DNA of 64,000 nucleotides from JASTVH01 sp042862465 (GCA_042862465.1 JASTVH010000010.1:62001-126000), one strand, 5' to 3'. Positions 47,122-56,943 are shown, counted from the stretch's first letter. Made by a program: numbers and translations. Notes: generated by a model not told the origin, from the letters alone.

Positions 47122-48255
47122 ATGAAAATAATGCTGGTATTCGGAACACGCCCGGAAGCGATCAAAATGGCCCCGCTGGTCAACCGGCTGCAGCAGGCGA
47201 ACTGCGAGGTTCGCGTGTGCGTGACGGCCCAACATCGTGAGATGCTTGACCAGGTCCTGGCGTTATTCGGGATCACGCCGGATTACGACCTTAACCTGAT
47301 GAAGCCCAACCAGGATCTCACCGATGTCACGACCGGCGTACTCGAAGGGCTACGCACCGTATTGCAGCAGGACAAGCCGGATTGGGTCGGTGTGCACGGC
47401 GACACGACCACGACGATGGCCGCTAGCATTGCCGCTTTCTATCAGAAGATTCCGGTCTTTCATGTGGAAGCGGGTCTGCGTACCGGTAATGTCTACGCCC
47501 CCTGGCCGGAAGAAATGAATCGCCGCCTGGCCGGCACTGTCGCAAGTCTGCACTTCGCCCCCACCGAAACGGCAGCCAACAACCTCATCCGGGAAGGTGT
47601 CTCCCCTCAGGACGTCCTGGTTACCGGCAATACCGTGATCGACGCTCTGCTGGATACCGCAGACAAACTGAAACACCAGGCCGAACTGCGCGCTCGTTGC
47701 CGCGACATTACAGCGCTTGATCAATTGCCCCCTCACGAACACTTGCTGCTGGTCACGGGACACAGGCGGGAGAACTTTGGTGAAGGCTTCCAGGAGATTT
47801 GCCGGGCGCTCCGCCAATTGGCCATGGAAAGCCCCGAACTCGCCATCGTCTATCCGGTGCACCTCAACCCCAATGTAAGGGAGCCAGTTCAGCGGCTACT
47901 ATCGGATCTGCCCAATGTCAGCCTGATCGAACCGCTGGACTATCTCCCGTTTGTCTACCTGATGCAGCAGGCCAGCCTGATTCTGACGGATTCCGGCGGA
48001 GTTCAGGAAGAGGCCCCATCGTTGGGAAAACCGGTGCTCGTGATGCGGGAAACCACGGAGCGGCCCGAAGCGGTGGACGCCGGGACGGTCAAACTGGTTG
48101 GAACCGACCGGGTCCTGATTGTGAGCCAGGTAGAGCGACTGCTGAAGGACAAAGACGCCTACCAGCGCATGGCGTTTGCTCACAACCCCTATGGCGACGG
48201 CAAGGCCTCCAGCCGGATCACGGACCATTTGCTGGCAGAACACACGCGTTCCTAA
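47122..48255 (+). CDS. wecB: UDP-N-acetylglucosamine 2-epimerase, non-hydrolysing
   Basis: 377 residues. Interconverts UDP-GlcNAc and UDP-ManNAc. Hallmarks: FGTRPEAIKMAPL, HGDTTTTMAASIAAF, FHVEAGLRT, EEMNR and VTGHRRENFGEGF. No UDP-ManNAc dehydrogenase (wecC) is next to it, so the operon may use ManNAc itself in the core or a short glycan, rather than ManNAcA. That is inference. Confidence 0.95.
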   Translation: MKIMLVFGTRPEAIKMAPLVNRLQQANCEVRVCVTAQHREMLDQVLALFGITPDYDLNLMKPNQDLTDVTTGVLEGLRTVLQQDKPDWVGVHGDTTTTMAASIAAFYQKIPVFHVEAGLRTGNVYAPWPEEMNRRLAGTVASLHFAPTETAANNLIREGVSPQDVLVTGNTVIDALLDTADKLKHQAELRARCRDITALDQLPPHEHLLLVTGHRRENFGEGFQEICRALRQLAMESPELAIVYPVHLNPNVREPVQRLLSDLPNVSLIEPLDYLPFVYLMQQASLILTDSGGVQEEAPSLGKPVLVMRETTERPEAVDAGTVKLVGTDRVLIVSQVERLLKDKDAYQRMAFAHNPYGDGKASSRITDHLLAEHTRS

Positions 48256-48288
48256 CGCACTTAGAACATCAGGACAGGTCAGATCATC

Positions 48289-49389
48289 ATGAAAATCGTC
48301 ATGCTGACGAACGAATTCCCGCCCAGTATCGGTGGGGTACAAACCCACGTTGACGAGCTCAGCCGCGCCCTGGTGGCGCTCGGCCATGAAGTCCACGTCA
48401 TCACCCGCTGGAAGGACAAGGCAACCGCCAAGCTGGAAAACCGCGACGGTGTGCAGGTTCACAGGATTCCGCTTGCCAAGAGCCACTGGTTTTATGATCG
48501 CCAGTTGCGACGTCAAATCAGAAAGCTTCACCGTGAAGGGCCGGTGGACATTCTCCACGTCCACGGCATGCGCCCGCTGAAGGCCTGTGGCGGACTCGGC
48601 ATCCCGGTGGTCTTTACCAATCACACCTCGTCCTTCCTGCGCAGGGTTAAACAGACGCAGAAGGTCCGCGACAAGATGCTCTCCCAACTGCGCGTTGCCC
48701 AGCTGATTCTTGCCCCCAGTGAAGAACTCGCCGATGCAACCCGGGAGTGTGGCTATACTGGTCCGGTGACCTTCATTGCCAACGGTGTTGATGTGGAGAA
48801 ATTTTCCCCCGGCAACTCCGGCCTGCGAAAACGCCTGGATATTCCGGCAGACGCCTTTGTCGTGGCCCTGGCCCGACGCCTGTATGAAAAAAACGGAGTG
48901 CTGTTCCTCGCCGAAGCGGTCGCCAAACTCAATCATCCCCGCCTGCACCTGGTTGTGGCGGGCGCAGGCAGCGATCGCGAGGCGTTTGAAAAGATCGTCG
49001 GCGAAGGCGGGGTTGCGGGGCGGACCCACATGCTCGGTGGCGTGGCCAACGCCGAAATGCCGGAACTATACCGCGGCTGTGATGTCTCCGTGTTGCCCTC
49101 TCTGCTTGAAGCCACCAGCATCGCCGGGCTGGAGGCCATGGCCTGCGGCCTGCCCCTGATCGGAACGAACGTTGGTGGCATTCCAGCCATTCTTCGCAAT
49201 GGTGATAACGGCCTGCTGGTTGAACCACGCAGCCCGCAACAACTGGCCGATGCCCTGGGAACACTGATCAGTGACCCGGAACGCTGTCGGCAAATGGGGC
49301 AGCGAAGCCGTGAGCGCGCGGTCGAGGAGTTCTCCTGGAACTCAATCGCGCAGAAAACCCTGGAAGCCTATGCTGGCATTCCGGGCTGA
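48289..49389 (+). CDS. GT4-family glycosyltransferase 3
   Basis: 366 residues. VMLTNEFPPSIGGVQTHVDEL is the standard N-terminus, ILHVHGM and FIANGVDVEKFSPG follow, and the EX7E motif is EATSIAGLE with CGLPLIGTNVGGIPA. Retaining GT-B enzyme; sugar unknown. Confidence 0.92.
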   Translation: MKIVMLTNEFPPSIGGVQTHVDELSRALVALGHEVHVITRWKDKATAKLENRDGVQVHRIPLAKSHWFYDRQLRRQIRKLHREGPVDILHVHGMRPLKACGGLGIPVVFTNHTSSFLRRVKQTQKVRDKMLSQLRVAQLILAPSEELADATRECGYTGPVTFIANGVDVEKFSPGNSGLRKRLDIPADAFVVALARRLYEKNGVLFLAEAVAKLNHPRLHLVVAGAGSDREAFEKIVGEGGVAGRTHMLGGVANAEMPELYRGCDVSVLPSLLEATSIAGLEAMACGLPLIGTNVGGIPAILRNGDNGLLVEPRSPQQLADALGTLISDPERCRQMGQRSRERAVEEFSWNSIAQKTLEAYAGIPG

Positions 49390-49456
49390 ACAGGCAATAG
49401 CACGGTCCATGACTGCGGCATCTCCTGCTTATTCACATCTATCCGAGACGTCTTTA

Positions 49457-50824
49457 ATGTCAATGAAGTTCGGCCGTTTTTCCCTGATCACAACACCCAG
49501 CCCCGTCGGCGAACGCTATCGCCAGGGCTGGCTACCGCTGGCCGGTTTGCTCGCCGTACTGTTCTACACGGCGACCTATCTGCTTTCAGAGGAAATTGCA
49601 CGCTATTCCAAGCCGCTGATTCTGCTTCTGGGTTTTGGTGGCTACTTCTATCTGGGTGGCCGGCTGCGCCGCACAGGGCCCATGTGGATCTTTCTGGCAG
49701 CGCTCGCCATTGTGCTGCTGTCCTGGGGCCTGTCCCACCTGCACCACCCCCAGTGGGCGGAAGACAGCCCCAAAGTCCACCGGCTGACAAATTGGACCGT
49801 CTTCATCGCCGTCGCCTGGTTGCTGGGTGGTAACAGTCGCTGGACACTATTGACCTGGTTTGTGGGGCTTGTGGCGTTACTGGCGACCCCATGGATACTG
49901 GGGAACGGCCTGAACGAGTGGCTGGCAGGCCTGCGGGGCCGGCGAATCGATTTCGGCATCAACAATGCCCAACATACCGCCATGCTATTCGGCATCGGCT
50001 TTCTGGGTATCATTGCATTCAGTCGCCGTTTTCTTGTTACCGGACCGTGGCGCGCAGCACGTATGCTGTTTTGGCTCGCCGGACTGGTGTTTTTTGGTGT
50101 TGGCGTAATAATCACTCAAACTCGAGGCATCTGGCTAGGCGAAAGCCTGGCTATGCTTGTTCTTTTCGGCAGTCTTGGCGTGTGGATATTCCGCACCCCG
50201 TCTCGCCATAAGAAAGCAAAAATCATTGGATTCAGCCTGGCAACGGCCATCGCACTCATAGGCCTGATTACGGTTGAGCTGGGCAACGTCGTCGAGAAGC
50301 GACTTCATTCGGAAAAAGGCATCATTGATGGGCTGCTGTCTGGTGAAATTCTGGATAGCCAACGGGGAAGCATTGCGTACCGTTACAACAGCTGGGAAGC
50401 GGCCATTCCCTGGATCGCAGAACGCCCGATCGTGGGCTGGGGCGGGAACGGGCGAGGACTGGTGCTGGCCCACTCCGAAGGCCTGCCCAAATGGTTCACG
50501 TCGCGAACAGGTCACCTGCACAGCAGCTATGTCGACATTCTCGTCAACTTTGGCATGCTGGGCCTAACGCTTTTCCTCGGGCTACTGTTCTGGACAGCGC
50601 TGCGTAGTTTCCAAGCCTGGAAAAGAGGCTTTATGGGCGGTGATATGCTGACCTTTTATCTGGCGTTCACGGCGTTCTGGCTGGTGGTCAATATTACGGA
50701 ATCCTATATGTTCTATTCTACCGGCCAGTATGTTCTCAGCCTCGTGCTCGGCGGCATGGTCACCCATATCTGGCGCATGCAGGGCAGCAACAACAAAAAC
50801 AATGTTTCCGGAGAATCGATGTGA
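49457..50824 (+). CDS. O-antigen ligase/polymerase-like membrane protein
   Basis: About 455 residues if the start is ATG 49457; an ATG two codons on, or one at 49409, are alternatives because no strong ribosome-binding site is present. Roughly ten or more membrane helices. The Wzy_C/WaaL-type segment TQTRGIWLGESLA and the later periplasmic loop ending HLHSSYVDILVNFGMLGL are typical. Either ligates a glycan to lipid A-core or polymerises it. Stop overlaps the next gene's GTG start (ATGTGA). Confidence 0.85.
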   Translation: MSMKFGRFSLITTPSPVGERYRQGWLPLAGLLAVLFYTATYLLSEEIARYSKPLILLLGFGGYFYLGGRLRRTGPMWIFLAALAIVLLSWGLSHLHHPQWAEDSPKVHRLTNWTVFIAVAWLLGGNSRWTLLTWFVGLVALLATPWILGNGLNEWLAGLRGRRIDFGINNAQHTAMLFGIGFLGIIAFSRRFLVTGPWRAARMLFWLAGLVFFGVGVIITQTRGIWLGESLAMLVLFGSLGVWIFRTPSRHKKAKIIGFSLATAIALIGLITVELGNVVEKRLHSEKGIIDGLLSGEILDSQRGSIAYRYNSWEAAIPWIAERPIVGWGGNGRGLVLAHSEGLPKWFTSRTGHLHSSYVDILVNFGMLGLTLFLGLLFWTALRSFQAWKRGFMGGDMLTFYLAFTAFWLVVNITESYMFYSTGQYVLSLVLGGMVTHIWRMQGSNNKNNVSGESM

Positions 50825-51834
50825 GGATCCTCCACGTCTGTGCCCATCACTGGTTTGAGTTCGGGCGCAAACCCCACACGCAGGACCGGCGAATATCCAG
50901 TGGCCTCACTCGCCTGGGGCATTTCGTCTACGACTTCAGCTATCGGGATATCGCCAGCTACCACTCGCTGTTCAGAAAGCGCAAGCGGGGCAGGTCCAAG
51001 ATGAATGCCTCACTCCTGACAGCCATTGAAAGACTGGAACCGGATCTCCTGCTACTGGGGCACTCCGAACTGATCGACGAACCCACCCTGGCGTTCATTC
51101 GCCGTCGCTATCCTCAGACCAGGCTGGCCATGTGGTATGTGGATGCCCTGTATAAAGCCCCGGGGTTCGAGGACAAGCTGCAACATCTCGATGCTTTTTT
51201 CGCAACGGGGGCAGGTGAACCGCTTGAGCAGCTGCGTGCCAAAACCTCCGGCGTCGTCCATTTCATGCCGAACATGTGCGACCCCGGTCTCGACAGCTTT
51301 CGCGCGGACGAAAACCCGGCACCGCGTTACGACCTGACGTTCATCGGATCCAGCGCCGGCGGCCAGCGACTGAACCTGACCAGCATTCTGACCCGGGAAC
51401 TGGAAGGCTTGGAACTGGGCTTTTTCGGTCTGACCAAAGGCTCAAAAAAGCTCGATCTGAATTATTTGCAGCTTATTGGTGACAGTGCCATGGGCTTGAA
51501 TTACAGCCGGCACAATGATCAACCGCTGTACACCTCCGACCGTCAAATTCATCTCGCGGCCAACGGCGCCATGGTGCTGATGCCGGAAGTGCCGGATTTT
51601 CGCTGGCTCTTCAGTGACGAAGAGCTGGTTTACTTCACCGACATACCGGACCTGGTTGAGAAAGCCCGCCATTATGCGCACTCCCCCGATGAACGCCGCG
51701 CCATCGCCCGGCGAGGGCGCCTCAGGGCACATGACTCCTACAATGCCACTCGTGTCTGCCGCTTCATGCTGGAAGCCATCAATCACGAGCCGTTCAGTGA
51801 GCCCTACGAATGGGTGAATCCCGCTGCAGACTGA
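50821..51834 (+). CDS. CgeB-like glycosyltransferase 2
   Basis: 337 residues from a GTG start that overlaps the preceding stop by four bases. Paralogous to 43295-44335: MRILHVCAHHW, LEPDLLLLGHSELIDEPTLAFIRR versus VEPDLVIAGHCDIIT, and YTSDRQIHLAANGAMVLMPEV in place of YSSARMAQLAGNGILQF. A CgeB-like glycosyltransferase. Last gene of the operon; convergent with ilvE. Confidence 0.78.
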   Translation: MRILHVCAHHWFEFGRKPHTQDRRISSGLTRLGHFVYDFSYRDIASYHSLFRKRKRGRSKMNASLLTAIERLEPDLLLLGHSELIDEPTLAFIRRRYPQTRLAMWYVDALYKAPGFEDKLQHLDAFFATGAGEPLEQLRAKTSGVVHFMPNMCDPGLDSFRADENPAPRYDLTFIGSSAGGQRLNLTSILTRELEGLELGFFGLTKGSKKLDLNYLQLIGDSAMGLNYSRHNDQPLYTSDRQIHLAANGAMVLMPEVPDFRWLFSDEELVYFTDIPDLVEKARHYAHSPDERRAIARRGRLRAHDSYNATRVCRFMLEAINHEPFSEPYEWVNPAAD

Positions 51835-51929
51835 AACATCAGTTGCGGGTGCCGGACAAAGGGTTGGATTTCCTGGAATGGAGCGATAAAAAACGGCGGG
51901 ACACCATCGCAACGATGGCACATAGACGA

Positions 51930-51965
51930 GGCCGCGCCGGCCACTCGAGTGGCTCTGGCGCGGCC
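51930..51965. repeat. Strong inverted repeat between convergent operon end and ilvE
   Basis: GGCCGCGCC pairs with GGCGCGGCC and an inner GCCACTCGA pairs with TCGAGTGGC: about 18 paired bases with a small bulge, nearly no loop. No T-run on either side, so it lacks the usual intrinsic-terminator tail. It may still stop or stall both transcripts. Confidence 0.6.
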
Positions 51966-51979
51966 AACGTGATCACCAA

Positions 51980-52903
51980 TCAGCGGACCACAGTCAACCA
52001 CTCGGCATTCTGCTCCCGCTTCCCCTTCACCGCATCAAAATACATGGTCTGCAGTTTCTCGGTCAGCGGCCCGCGCTTGCCTTCACCAATCTGGCGATTA
52101 TCCAGCTCACGGATGGGCAGGACTTCCGCGGCGGTGCCGGTGAAGAAGGCTTCGTCCGCCACGTAGACTTCATCGCGGGTAATGCGCTTCTCGCGAACCG
52201 GCACTCCCAGCTCCTCGGCAAAGGAGAAAATGGTCTTGCGGGTGATGCCGTCCAGGCAGGAGGTCAGTTCCGGGGTGTAGAGGACACCATCGCGCAGGAT
52301 GAAGATGTTCTCACCGGAACCTTCCGCCACGTAACCTTCGTTGTCCAGCAGCAGGGCTTCTTCATAGCCGCAGCTGAGGGCTTCGTTCAGCGCCAGCATG
52401 GAGTTGATGTAGTTGCCGTTCGCCTTGGCCTTGCACATGGTGATGTTGACGTGGTGGCGCGTGTAGGACGACGTGCGGACACGAATGCCCAGCTCACGCG
52501 CCTCCGGGGACATGTAGGACGGCCAGGTCCAGGCAGCGACCATGACGTGCACCTTGAGGTTGTCCGCGCGCAGGCCCATGCCCTCGGAACCGAAGAACAC
52601 CATCGGGCGCAGATAGGCTTCGTCCAGGTTGTTCTCGCGCACGGTCCGGCACTGGGCGTCGTTGAGTTCGTCCCGGGTGAACGGCATTTTCATGCCGAGG
52701 ATATGGGCGGAACGGAACAGACGGTCGGTATGCTCCTGCAACCGGAAGATCGCCGGGCCCTGATCGGTGTGATAGGCCCGCACGCCTTCGAAGCAGCCCA
52801 TGCCGTAGTGCAGTGTGTGGGTCAACACGTGCACCTTGGCCTCGCGCCAGGGGATCAACTCGCCATCGAGCCAGATCAGGCCGTCACGATCAGCCATCGA
52901 CAT
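51980..52903 (-). CDS. ilvE: Branched-chain amino-acid aminotransferase
   Basis: 307 residues from ATG 52903, with AGGAG eight bases upstream; a GTG two codons earlier is rejected because the ribosome-binding site would be only two bases away. PLP fold-type IV: LHYGMGCFEGVRAY, the PLP lysine in MCKAKANGNY, and EGSGENIF. Final step of Ile, Leu and Val synthesis. Next to glnE as in Pseudomonas. Confidence 0.95.
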   Translation of the reverse strand: MSMADRDGLIWLDGELIPWREAKVHVLTHTLHYGMGCFEGVRAYHTDQGPAIFRLQEHTDRLFRSAHILGMKMPFTRDELNDAQCRTVRENNLDEAYLRPMVFFGSEGMGLRADNLKVHVMVAAWTWPSYMSPEARELGIRVRTSSYTRHHVNITMCKAKANGNYINSMLALNEALSCGYEEALLLDNEGYVAEGSGENIFILRDGVLYTPELTSCLDGITRKTIFSFAEELGVPVREKRITRDEVYVADEAFFTGTAAEVLPIRELDNRQIGEGKRGPLTEKLQTMYFDAVKGKREQNAEWLTVVR

Positions 52904-53001
52904 GGTCACTACTCCTATACAGATACGGTTTTTGGAAAAGGCGCAGTTTAGCAGGAAAAGTCACGCCGACGAAGACCGTAGCATGCACGAGCAGAACTGT
53001 T

Positions 53002-55941
53002 TCACGCCGGCTCCATGATTTTTTGCCACAGTGCCTCCACATAGCCCCGCTCCTCCGGAAACGCATCCGGCTCCACACGACTGCTGAGGTTCTGAAGCGC
53101 CTGACGATGAATCATGGAGCGCATCTGAATAAAGATCTCCCGCAACCGCTCGGCCGTCTCCGGCTCGAGAACACCGCACCGGCCCAGGGTTTCCATCTGC
53201 CGGATGTTATCGGAGACCCGGGTCACTTCCGGATGCTCCGCTGCATGAGCCAGAATCAGGTACTGGACCATGAATTCGATATCGATAATGCCGCCGGGAT
53301 CCTGTTTGACATGGAAGTGCGGCAGACGGCCATCGCCATCGGGCTTGGTGGCCAGGGCATCCCGCATCTTGTTGCGCATGGCCACCACTTCCTTCCGCAG
53401 CTGCGACGGGTCGCGTGTGCGGCACAACACATCCTTGCGGATCCGTTCGAACCCCTGGCCGACACGCGCTGACCCGGCCACGAAACGGGAACGGGCCAGA
53501 GCCTGGTGCTCCCAGGTCCAGGCGTCCTCCTGCTGATAGCGTTCAAATGCGTCCAGCGTCGTTACCAGCAGCCCGGAACTGCCCGAAGGGCGCAAACGCA
53601 TATCCACTTCATACAGCTGGCCAGAAGGCGTCTGGGTGCTCAGTATATGCACGATACGCTGTCCCAGGCGGGTGAAGAACACGGCATTATCGATGCTCTT
53701 GCCCCCGTCCGTGACACCGAGGGGATCGGCATCATGAATGTAGACCAGGTCGAGATCGGAGGTATAACCCAGTTCGATGCCCCCGAGCTTGCCGTAGCCC
53801 ACCACGGCGAAATGAAGGTCGTCCTCTTCCGTCTCCGCGGACGGCTTGCCATAACGGGAGACCATGGCCATCCAGGCGATACGCACCACCTGATCCAGCA
53901 CCGCCTCGGCAATCCAGGTCAGATAATCACTGACTTTCATCAGCGGCAGCGTGTCTGCTATCTCTGACGCGGCGACTCGCAGCACATGGGCTTTCTTGAA
54001 GTAACGCAGACATTCCATCTGCTCTTCCAGATCATCCTCGGATATGCGCAACAGCTGTTGCCGCAATTCGTCCTCAAGAACGGCCTTCTCAGGCGGCGTG
54101 TAGAGCGTCTGGGCATTGAGCAGCTCATCCAGCAGCAGGGGTGTGGAAGCCAGCTCATTCGCGATCCAGGGACTGGCCGCACAAAGCCGGACCAACTGTT
54201 GCAGGGCCTTCGGATTCTCATTCAGCAAAAGCAGGTAGGCGGTTCGCCGCAAGACCGCATGAACCAGACGCAACACCCGCTGGAACGTTTCCGCCGGCTG
54301 CCCAACCTCGCTCAGCGCTTTAAGCAGGCTGGGCATGAAGTGATCGAGCCGGTTGCGAGCCTGGCTCTGCATGGTGGTCACATGCCGGTTCTGCTGCAAT
54401 TCCTGGAGATCCGACAGTACCCGATCGGCCGGCTCGAAGCCCTGCTCCTCCAGCCATTCGCGGGCCTTGCTGTCCTCGAGCTCGCCCAGCCAGAGTTCGT
54501 GCCAGATTTCCTCGACCTCGTCTTCGTCAGCATCCTCTTCATCCACCGCGATGATATCGGCGAAATGGCCGCTCACGGCAGCCCGGTGCTGATCCAGCCG
54601 GGCCTTGAACGTCTCCCAGTCGTCAAACCCCATGATCGTGGCCACCCGACACCGGTCGACCTCGCTATCAGGCAGCAGCTGAGTCTGTCGATCGGCCAGA
54701 TCCTGGAGGGCATGTTCCGTATCGCGCAGGAACCGATAGGCGGCGCTCAGTTCCGCCACAACATGGCTCGGCAGCGGCTCATCGTCACCCAGCGCCTCCA
54801 ACACGCCCAGCAGGTCACGCCGACGCAGACGAGCGTCCCTACCGCCACGGATCAACTGGAAGGCCTGCGCCACAAATTCCACTTCCCTGATACCACCGGC
54901 ACCCAGCTTGATATCGTTCTCCAACCCCTTGCGCCGGACTTCCCGATTGATCATCGCCTTCATGCTGCGTAGGGACTCGAAGGCGCTGAAGTCGATGTAG
55001 CGGCGATAGACAAAGGGGCGCAGCATTTCCATGAGATGCTCACCGGATTCTTCAGCACCGGCAATGACACGGGCCTTGATCATGGCGTAGCGTTCCCACT
55101 CGCGGCCCTGCTCCTGGTAATAGGCCTCCAGCGCCGGGAAGCTCAGCGCCAGGGCACCGCTTTGTCCGTAGGGGCGGAGCCGCATATCGACGCGGAAGAC
55201 GAAGCCGTCTGCGGTGGGTTGATCGAGGGCCTGGATTAATCGCTGGCCAAGTCGAGTGAAAAACTGCTGATTGTCGATGGTACGCGGTCCATCCCGGGTC
55301 TCGCCTTTTTCCTCGAAGGCGAAGATCAGATCGATATCGGAAGACACATTCAATTCGTGGGCCCCCAGCTTACCCATGCCCACGACCACCAGTGACTGGG
55401 GCTCGCCAGAATCATCCCCATGGGGCACTCCCCACTGGGCGCAGCAGTCCTGATACAGCCAGCTCAAGGCTTTCTGGATGCAGGTATCGGCCAGTTCGGA
55501 CACCGAGGCCATGGTTTCGTCCAGATCCGCCAGCTTGAGCACATCCCGCCAGATAATGCTGAACATGGCCCGCCGGCGGAAACGGCGAAGCTGCTTCAGC
55601 AACTGCTCCTCGGAATCCACATTTTCCGCATACTCACCTTCCCAGGTGGCAGGCCACTGACCGGGCTCCCATTCCCGAACCTGACCGTGCTCCCCAAACG
55701 CCGGCAATACCCCCTGAACATGGCGAGCCATCGCCTCAGCGAGAAAATCACTCAGGGCTATCGCCCGAGGCAGCGTATCGGAATTTTCTTGAGCCAGTTT
55801 GAGAAGGTCATGGGCGCACTCGGGATTGTCCGTAATAATGTCCGCCAGGCGCGACCAGGCAGTCTGTAATTCGCTGTGCAGCTGTTCTGGTATCGCTTGC
55901 CATTGTTGTTCGGTCAGCGCGGGCAATGCCTTTTCACTCAT
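53002..55941 (-). CDS. glnE: Bifunctional glutamine synthetase adenylyltransferase/adenylyl-removing enzyme
   Basis: 979 residues. Two nucleotidyltransferase domains: the N-terminal adenylyl-removing domain with GKLGAHELNVSSDIDLIFAF and the C-terminal adenylyltransferase domain with GKLGGIELGYTSDLDLVYIH, each with its metal-binding DxD. A helical regulatory region lies between. It controls GlnA activity by modifying Tyr397 in response to PII and glutamine. Starts 14 bases after the CYTH gene stop. Confidence 0.97.
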   Translation of the reverse strand: MSEKALPALTEQQWQAIPEQLHSELQTAWSRLADIITDNPECAHDLLKLAQENSDTLPRAIALSDFLAEAMARHVQGVLPAFGEHGQVREWEPGQWPATWEGEYAENVDSEEQLLKQLRRFRRRAMFSIIWRDVLKLADLDETMASVSELADTCIQKALSWLYQDCCAQWGVPHGDDSGEPQSLVVVGMGKLGAHELNVSSDIDLIFAFEEKGETRDGPRTIDNQQFFTRLGQRLIQALDQPTADGFVFRVDMRLRPYGQSGALALSFPALEAYYQEQGREWERYAMIKARVIAGAEESGEHLMEMLRPFVYRRYIDFSAFESLRSMKAMINREVRRKGLENDIKLGAGGIREVEFVAQAFQLIRGGRDARLRRRDLLGVLEALGDDEPLPSHVVAELSAAYRFLRDTEHALQDLADRQTQLLPDSEVDRCRVATIMGFDDWETFKARLDQHRAAVSGHFADIIAVDEEDADEDEVEEIWHELWLGELEDSKAREWLEEQGFEPADRVLSDLQELQQNRHVTTMQSQARNRLDHFMPSLLKALSEVGQPAETFQRVLRLVHAVLRRTAYLLLLNENPKALQQLVRLCAASPWIANELASTPLLLDELLNAQTLYTPPEKAVLEDELRQQLLRISEDDLEEQMECLRYFKKAHVLRVAASEIADTLPLMKVSDYLTWIAEAVLDQVVRIAWMAMVSRYGKPSAETEEDDLHFAVVGYGKLGGIELGYTSDLDLVYIHDADPLGVTDGGKSIDNAVFFTRLGQRIVHILSTQTPSGQLYEVDMRLRPSGSSGLLVTTLDAFERYQQEDAWTWEHQALARSRFVAGSARVGQGFERIRKDVLCRTRDPSQLRKEVVAMRNKMRDALATKPDGDGRLPHFHVKQDPGGIIDIEFMVQYLILAHAAEHPEVTRVSDNIRQMETLGRCGVLEPETAERLREIFIQMRSMIHRQALQNLSSRVEPDAFPEERGYVEALWQKIMEPA

Positions 55942-55955
55942 AACGGGCCTTTTTG

Positions 55956-56861
55956 CTATTGCTCTCGTGTTGAAGCGGGATTCTCAAGCAACTCAAGCTG
56001 TAAGAGCCCGAGCTGGTAATCTGCCAGGAAGAGATCATCCCAATTTTCCGGGACATCGACCAGAGCGGGTTCCCAACGTGCAAGCATGGCATCCATGTGG
56101 GCTATTACCTGTGGCGATCCTGCCTCGGCCCGTAACTGCTCCAGCAATGAAACCGCCGCCTGCAAATGGCGTGGGTCACTTGTAAGCCAGGCCAGACCGG
56201 TGGCTTGCAACCAGGTGGTAACTCGCGCATTGGCGTCATTGTTCACTGGGGGTTCGGGTCGATAGAGACCGGCCAGGTAATAGCCCTGCTCCGCCTTGCT
56301 CACCGGATTGATAAACGCCGGCGCCCATTCCAGCAGACGACGCACCAGGTGGAGCAGCGTCTCGCTATCATCTCCGCCCTTGTGTTCGCACTCGAACTCA
56401 CAAAGGGAGCGCCGGCGGCCGCCGGCAAGGATCTCACCGTGATCGAGCGCCATCTCCACGGCCTGGTTCGCCACGCTATCGAGCAGCCAAAGATCACGCT
56501 GAAAATTGGTCTGGAAAACCGGCTTCAGATTGGCCAGATCAACCGATCGCTTCAGGTCCGTTTGTTCAAGAAGCTCAAGATCGAGCTCGGGTTCGGGCAG
56601 CGCCCATTCCCACTCCTGTCGCCGGTGGACACCACGGTCGATGACCCCTTTGGTTTTCAGGGTCTGAATCCAGCGCCCGTCGACCTCGCGAATACGCAAT
56701 GCCGCCCGGGCCTCATTGAGTGTTGACTGCGGTGTATCGAAATACTGGTTTTTGAGGTGACGAGGTTCAGAAGGGCCTGCACCCAGATGGCGGCAAAACG
56801 CGACAATGCGCTCTCGATGGGTAGGAAGGACGGTCAGTTTGATCTCGGTTTCGGCGGCCAT
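55956..56861 (-). CDS. CYTH-domain inorganic triphosphatase (YgiF-like)
   Basis: 301 residues. The N-terminus has the CYTH signature ETEIKL (ExExK), then LKNQYFDTPQSTL and ALRIREVDGRWIQTLKTKG; charged residues lining the triphosphate tunnel are present. A C-terminal CHAD-like helical region is much shorter than in full CHAD proteins. E. coli YgiF, the inorganic triphosphatase encoded next to glnE, has the same location. Substrate inferred from family. Confidence 0.87.
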   Translation of the reverse strand: MAAETEIKLTVLPTHRERIVAFCRHLGAGPSEPRHLKNQYFDTPQSTLNEARAALRIREVDGRWIQTLKTKGVIDRGVHRRQEWEWALPEPELDLELLEQTDLKRSVDLANLKPVFQTNFQRDLWLLDSVANQAVEMALDHGEILAGGRRRSLCEFECEHKGGDDSETLLHLVRRLLEWAPAFINPVSKAEQGYYLAGLYRPEPPVNNDANARVTTWLQATGLAWLTSDPRHLQAAVSLLEQLRAEAGSPQVIAHMDAMLARWEPALVDVPENWDDLFLADYQLGLLQLELLENPASTREQ

Positions 56862-56897
56862 GCACCCAAAGCTCCTTGAAACACTTTCGGCAGATAC

Positions 56898-56931
56898 AAA
56901 AAAACCGGCACCCGAAGGCGCCGGTTTTTTA
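56898..56931. terminator. Bidirectional terminator after the porin gene
   Basis: A-run, AAAACCGGC...GCCGGTTTT stem with inner pairs, then a T-run. It ends the porin transcript on the minus strand and separates it from the CYTH-glnE operon. Confidence 0.88.
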
Positions 56932-56943
56932 TTCTAGCCGACC

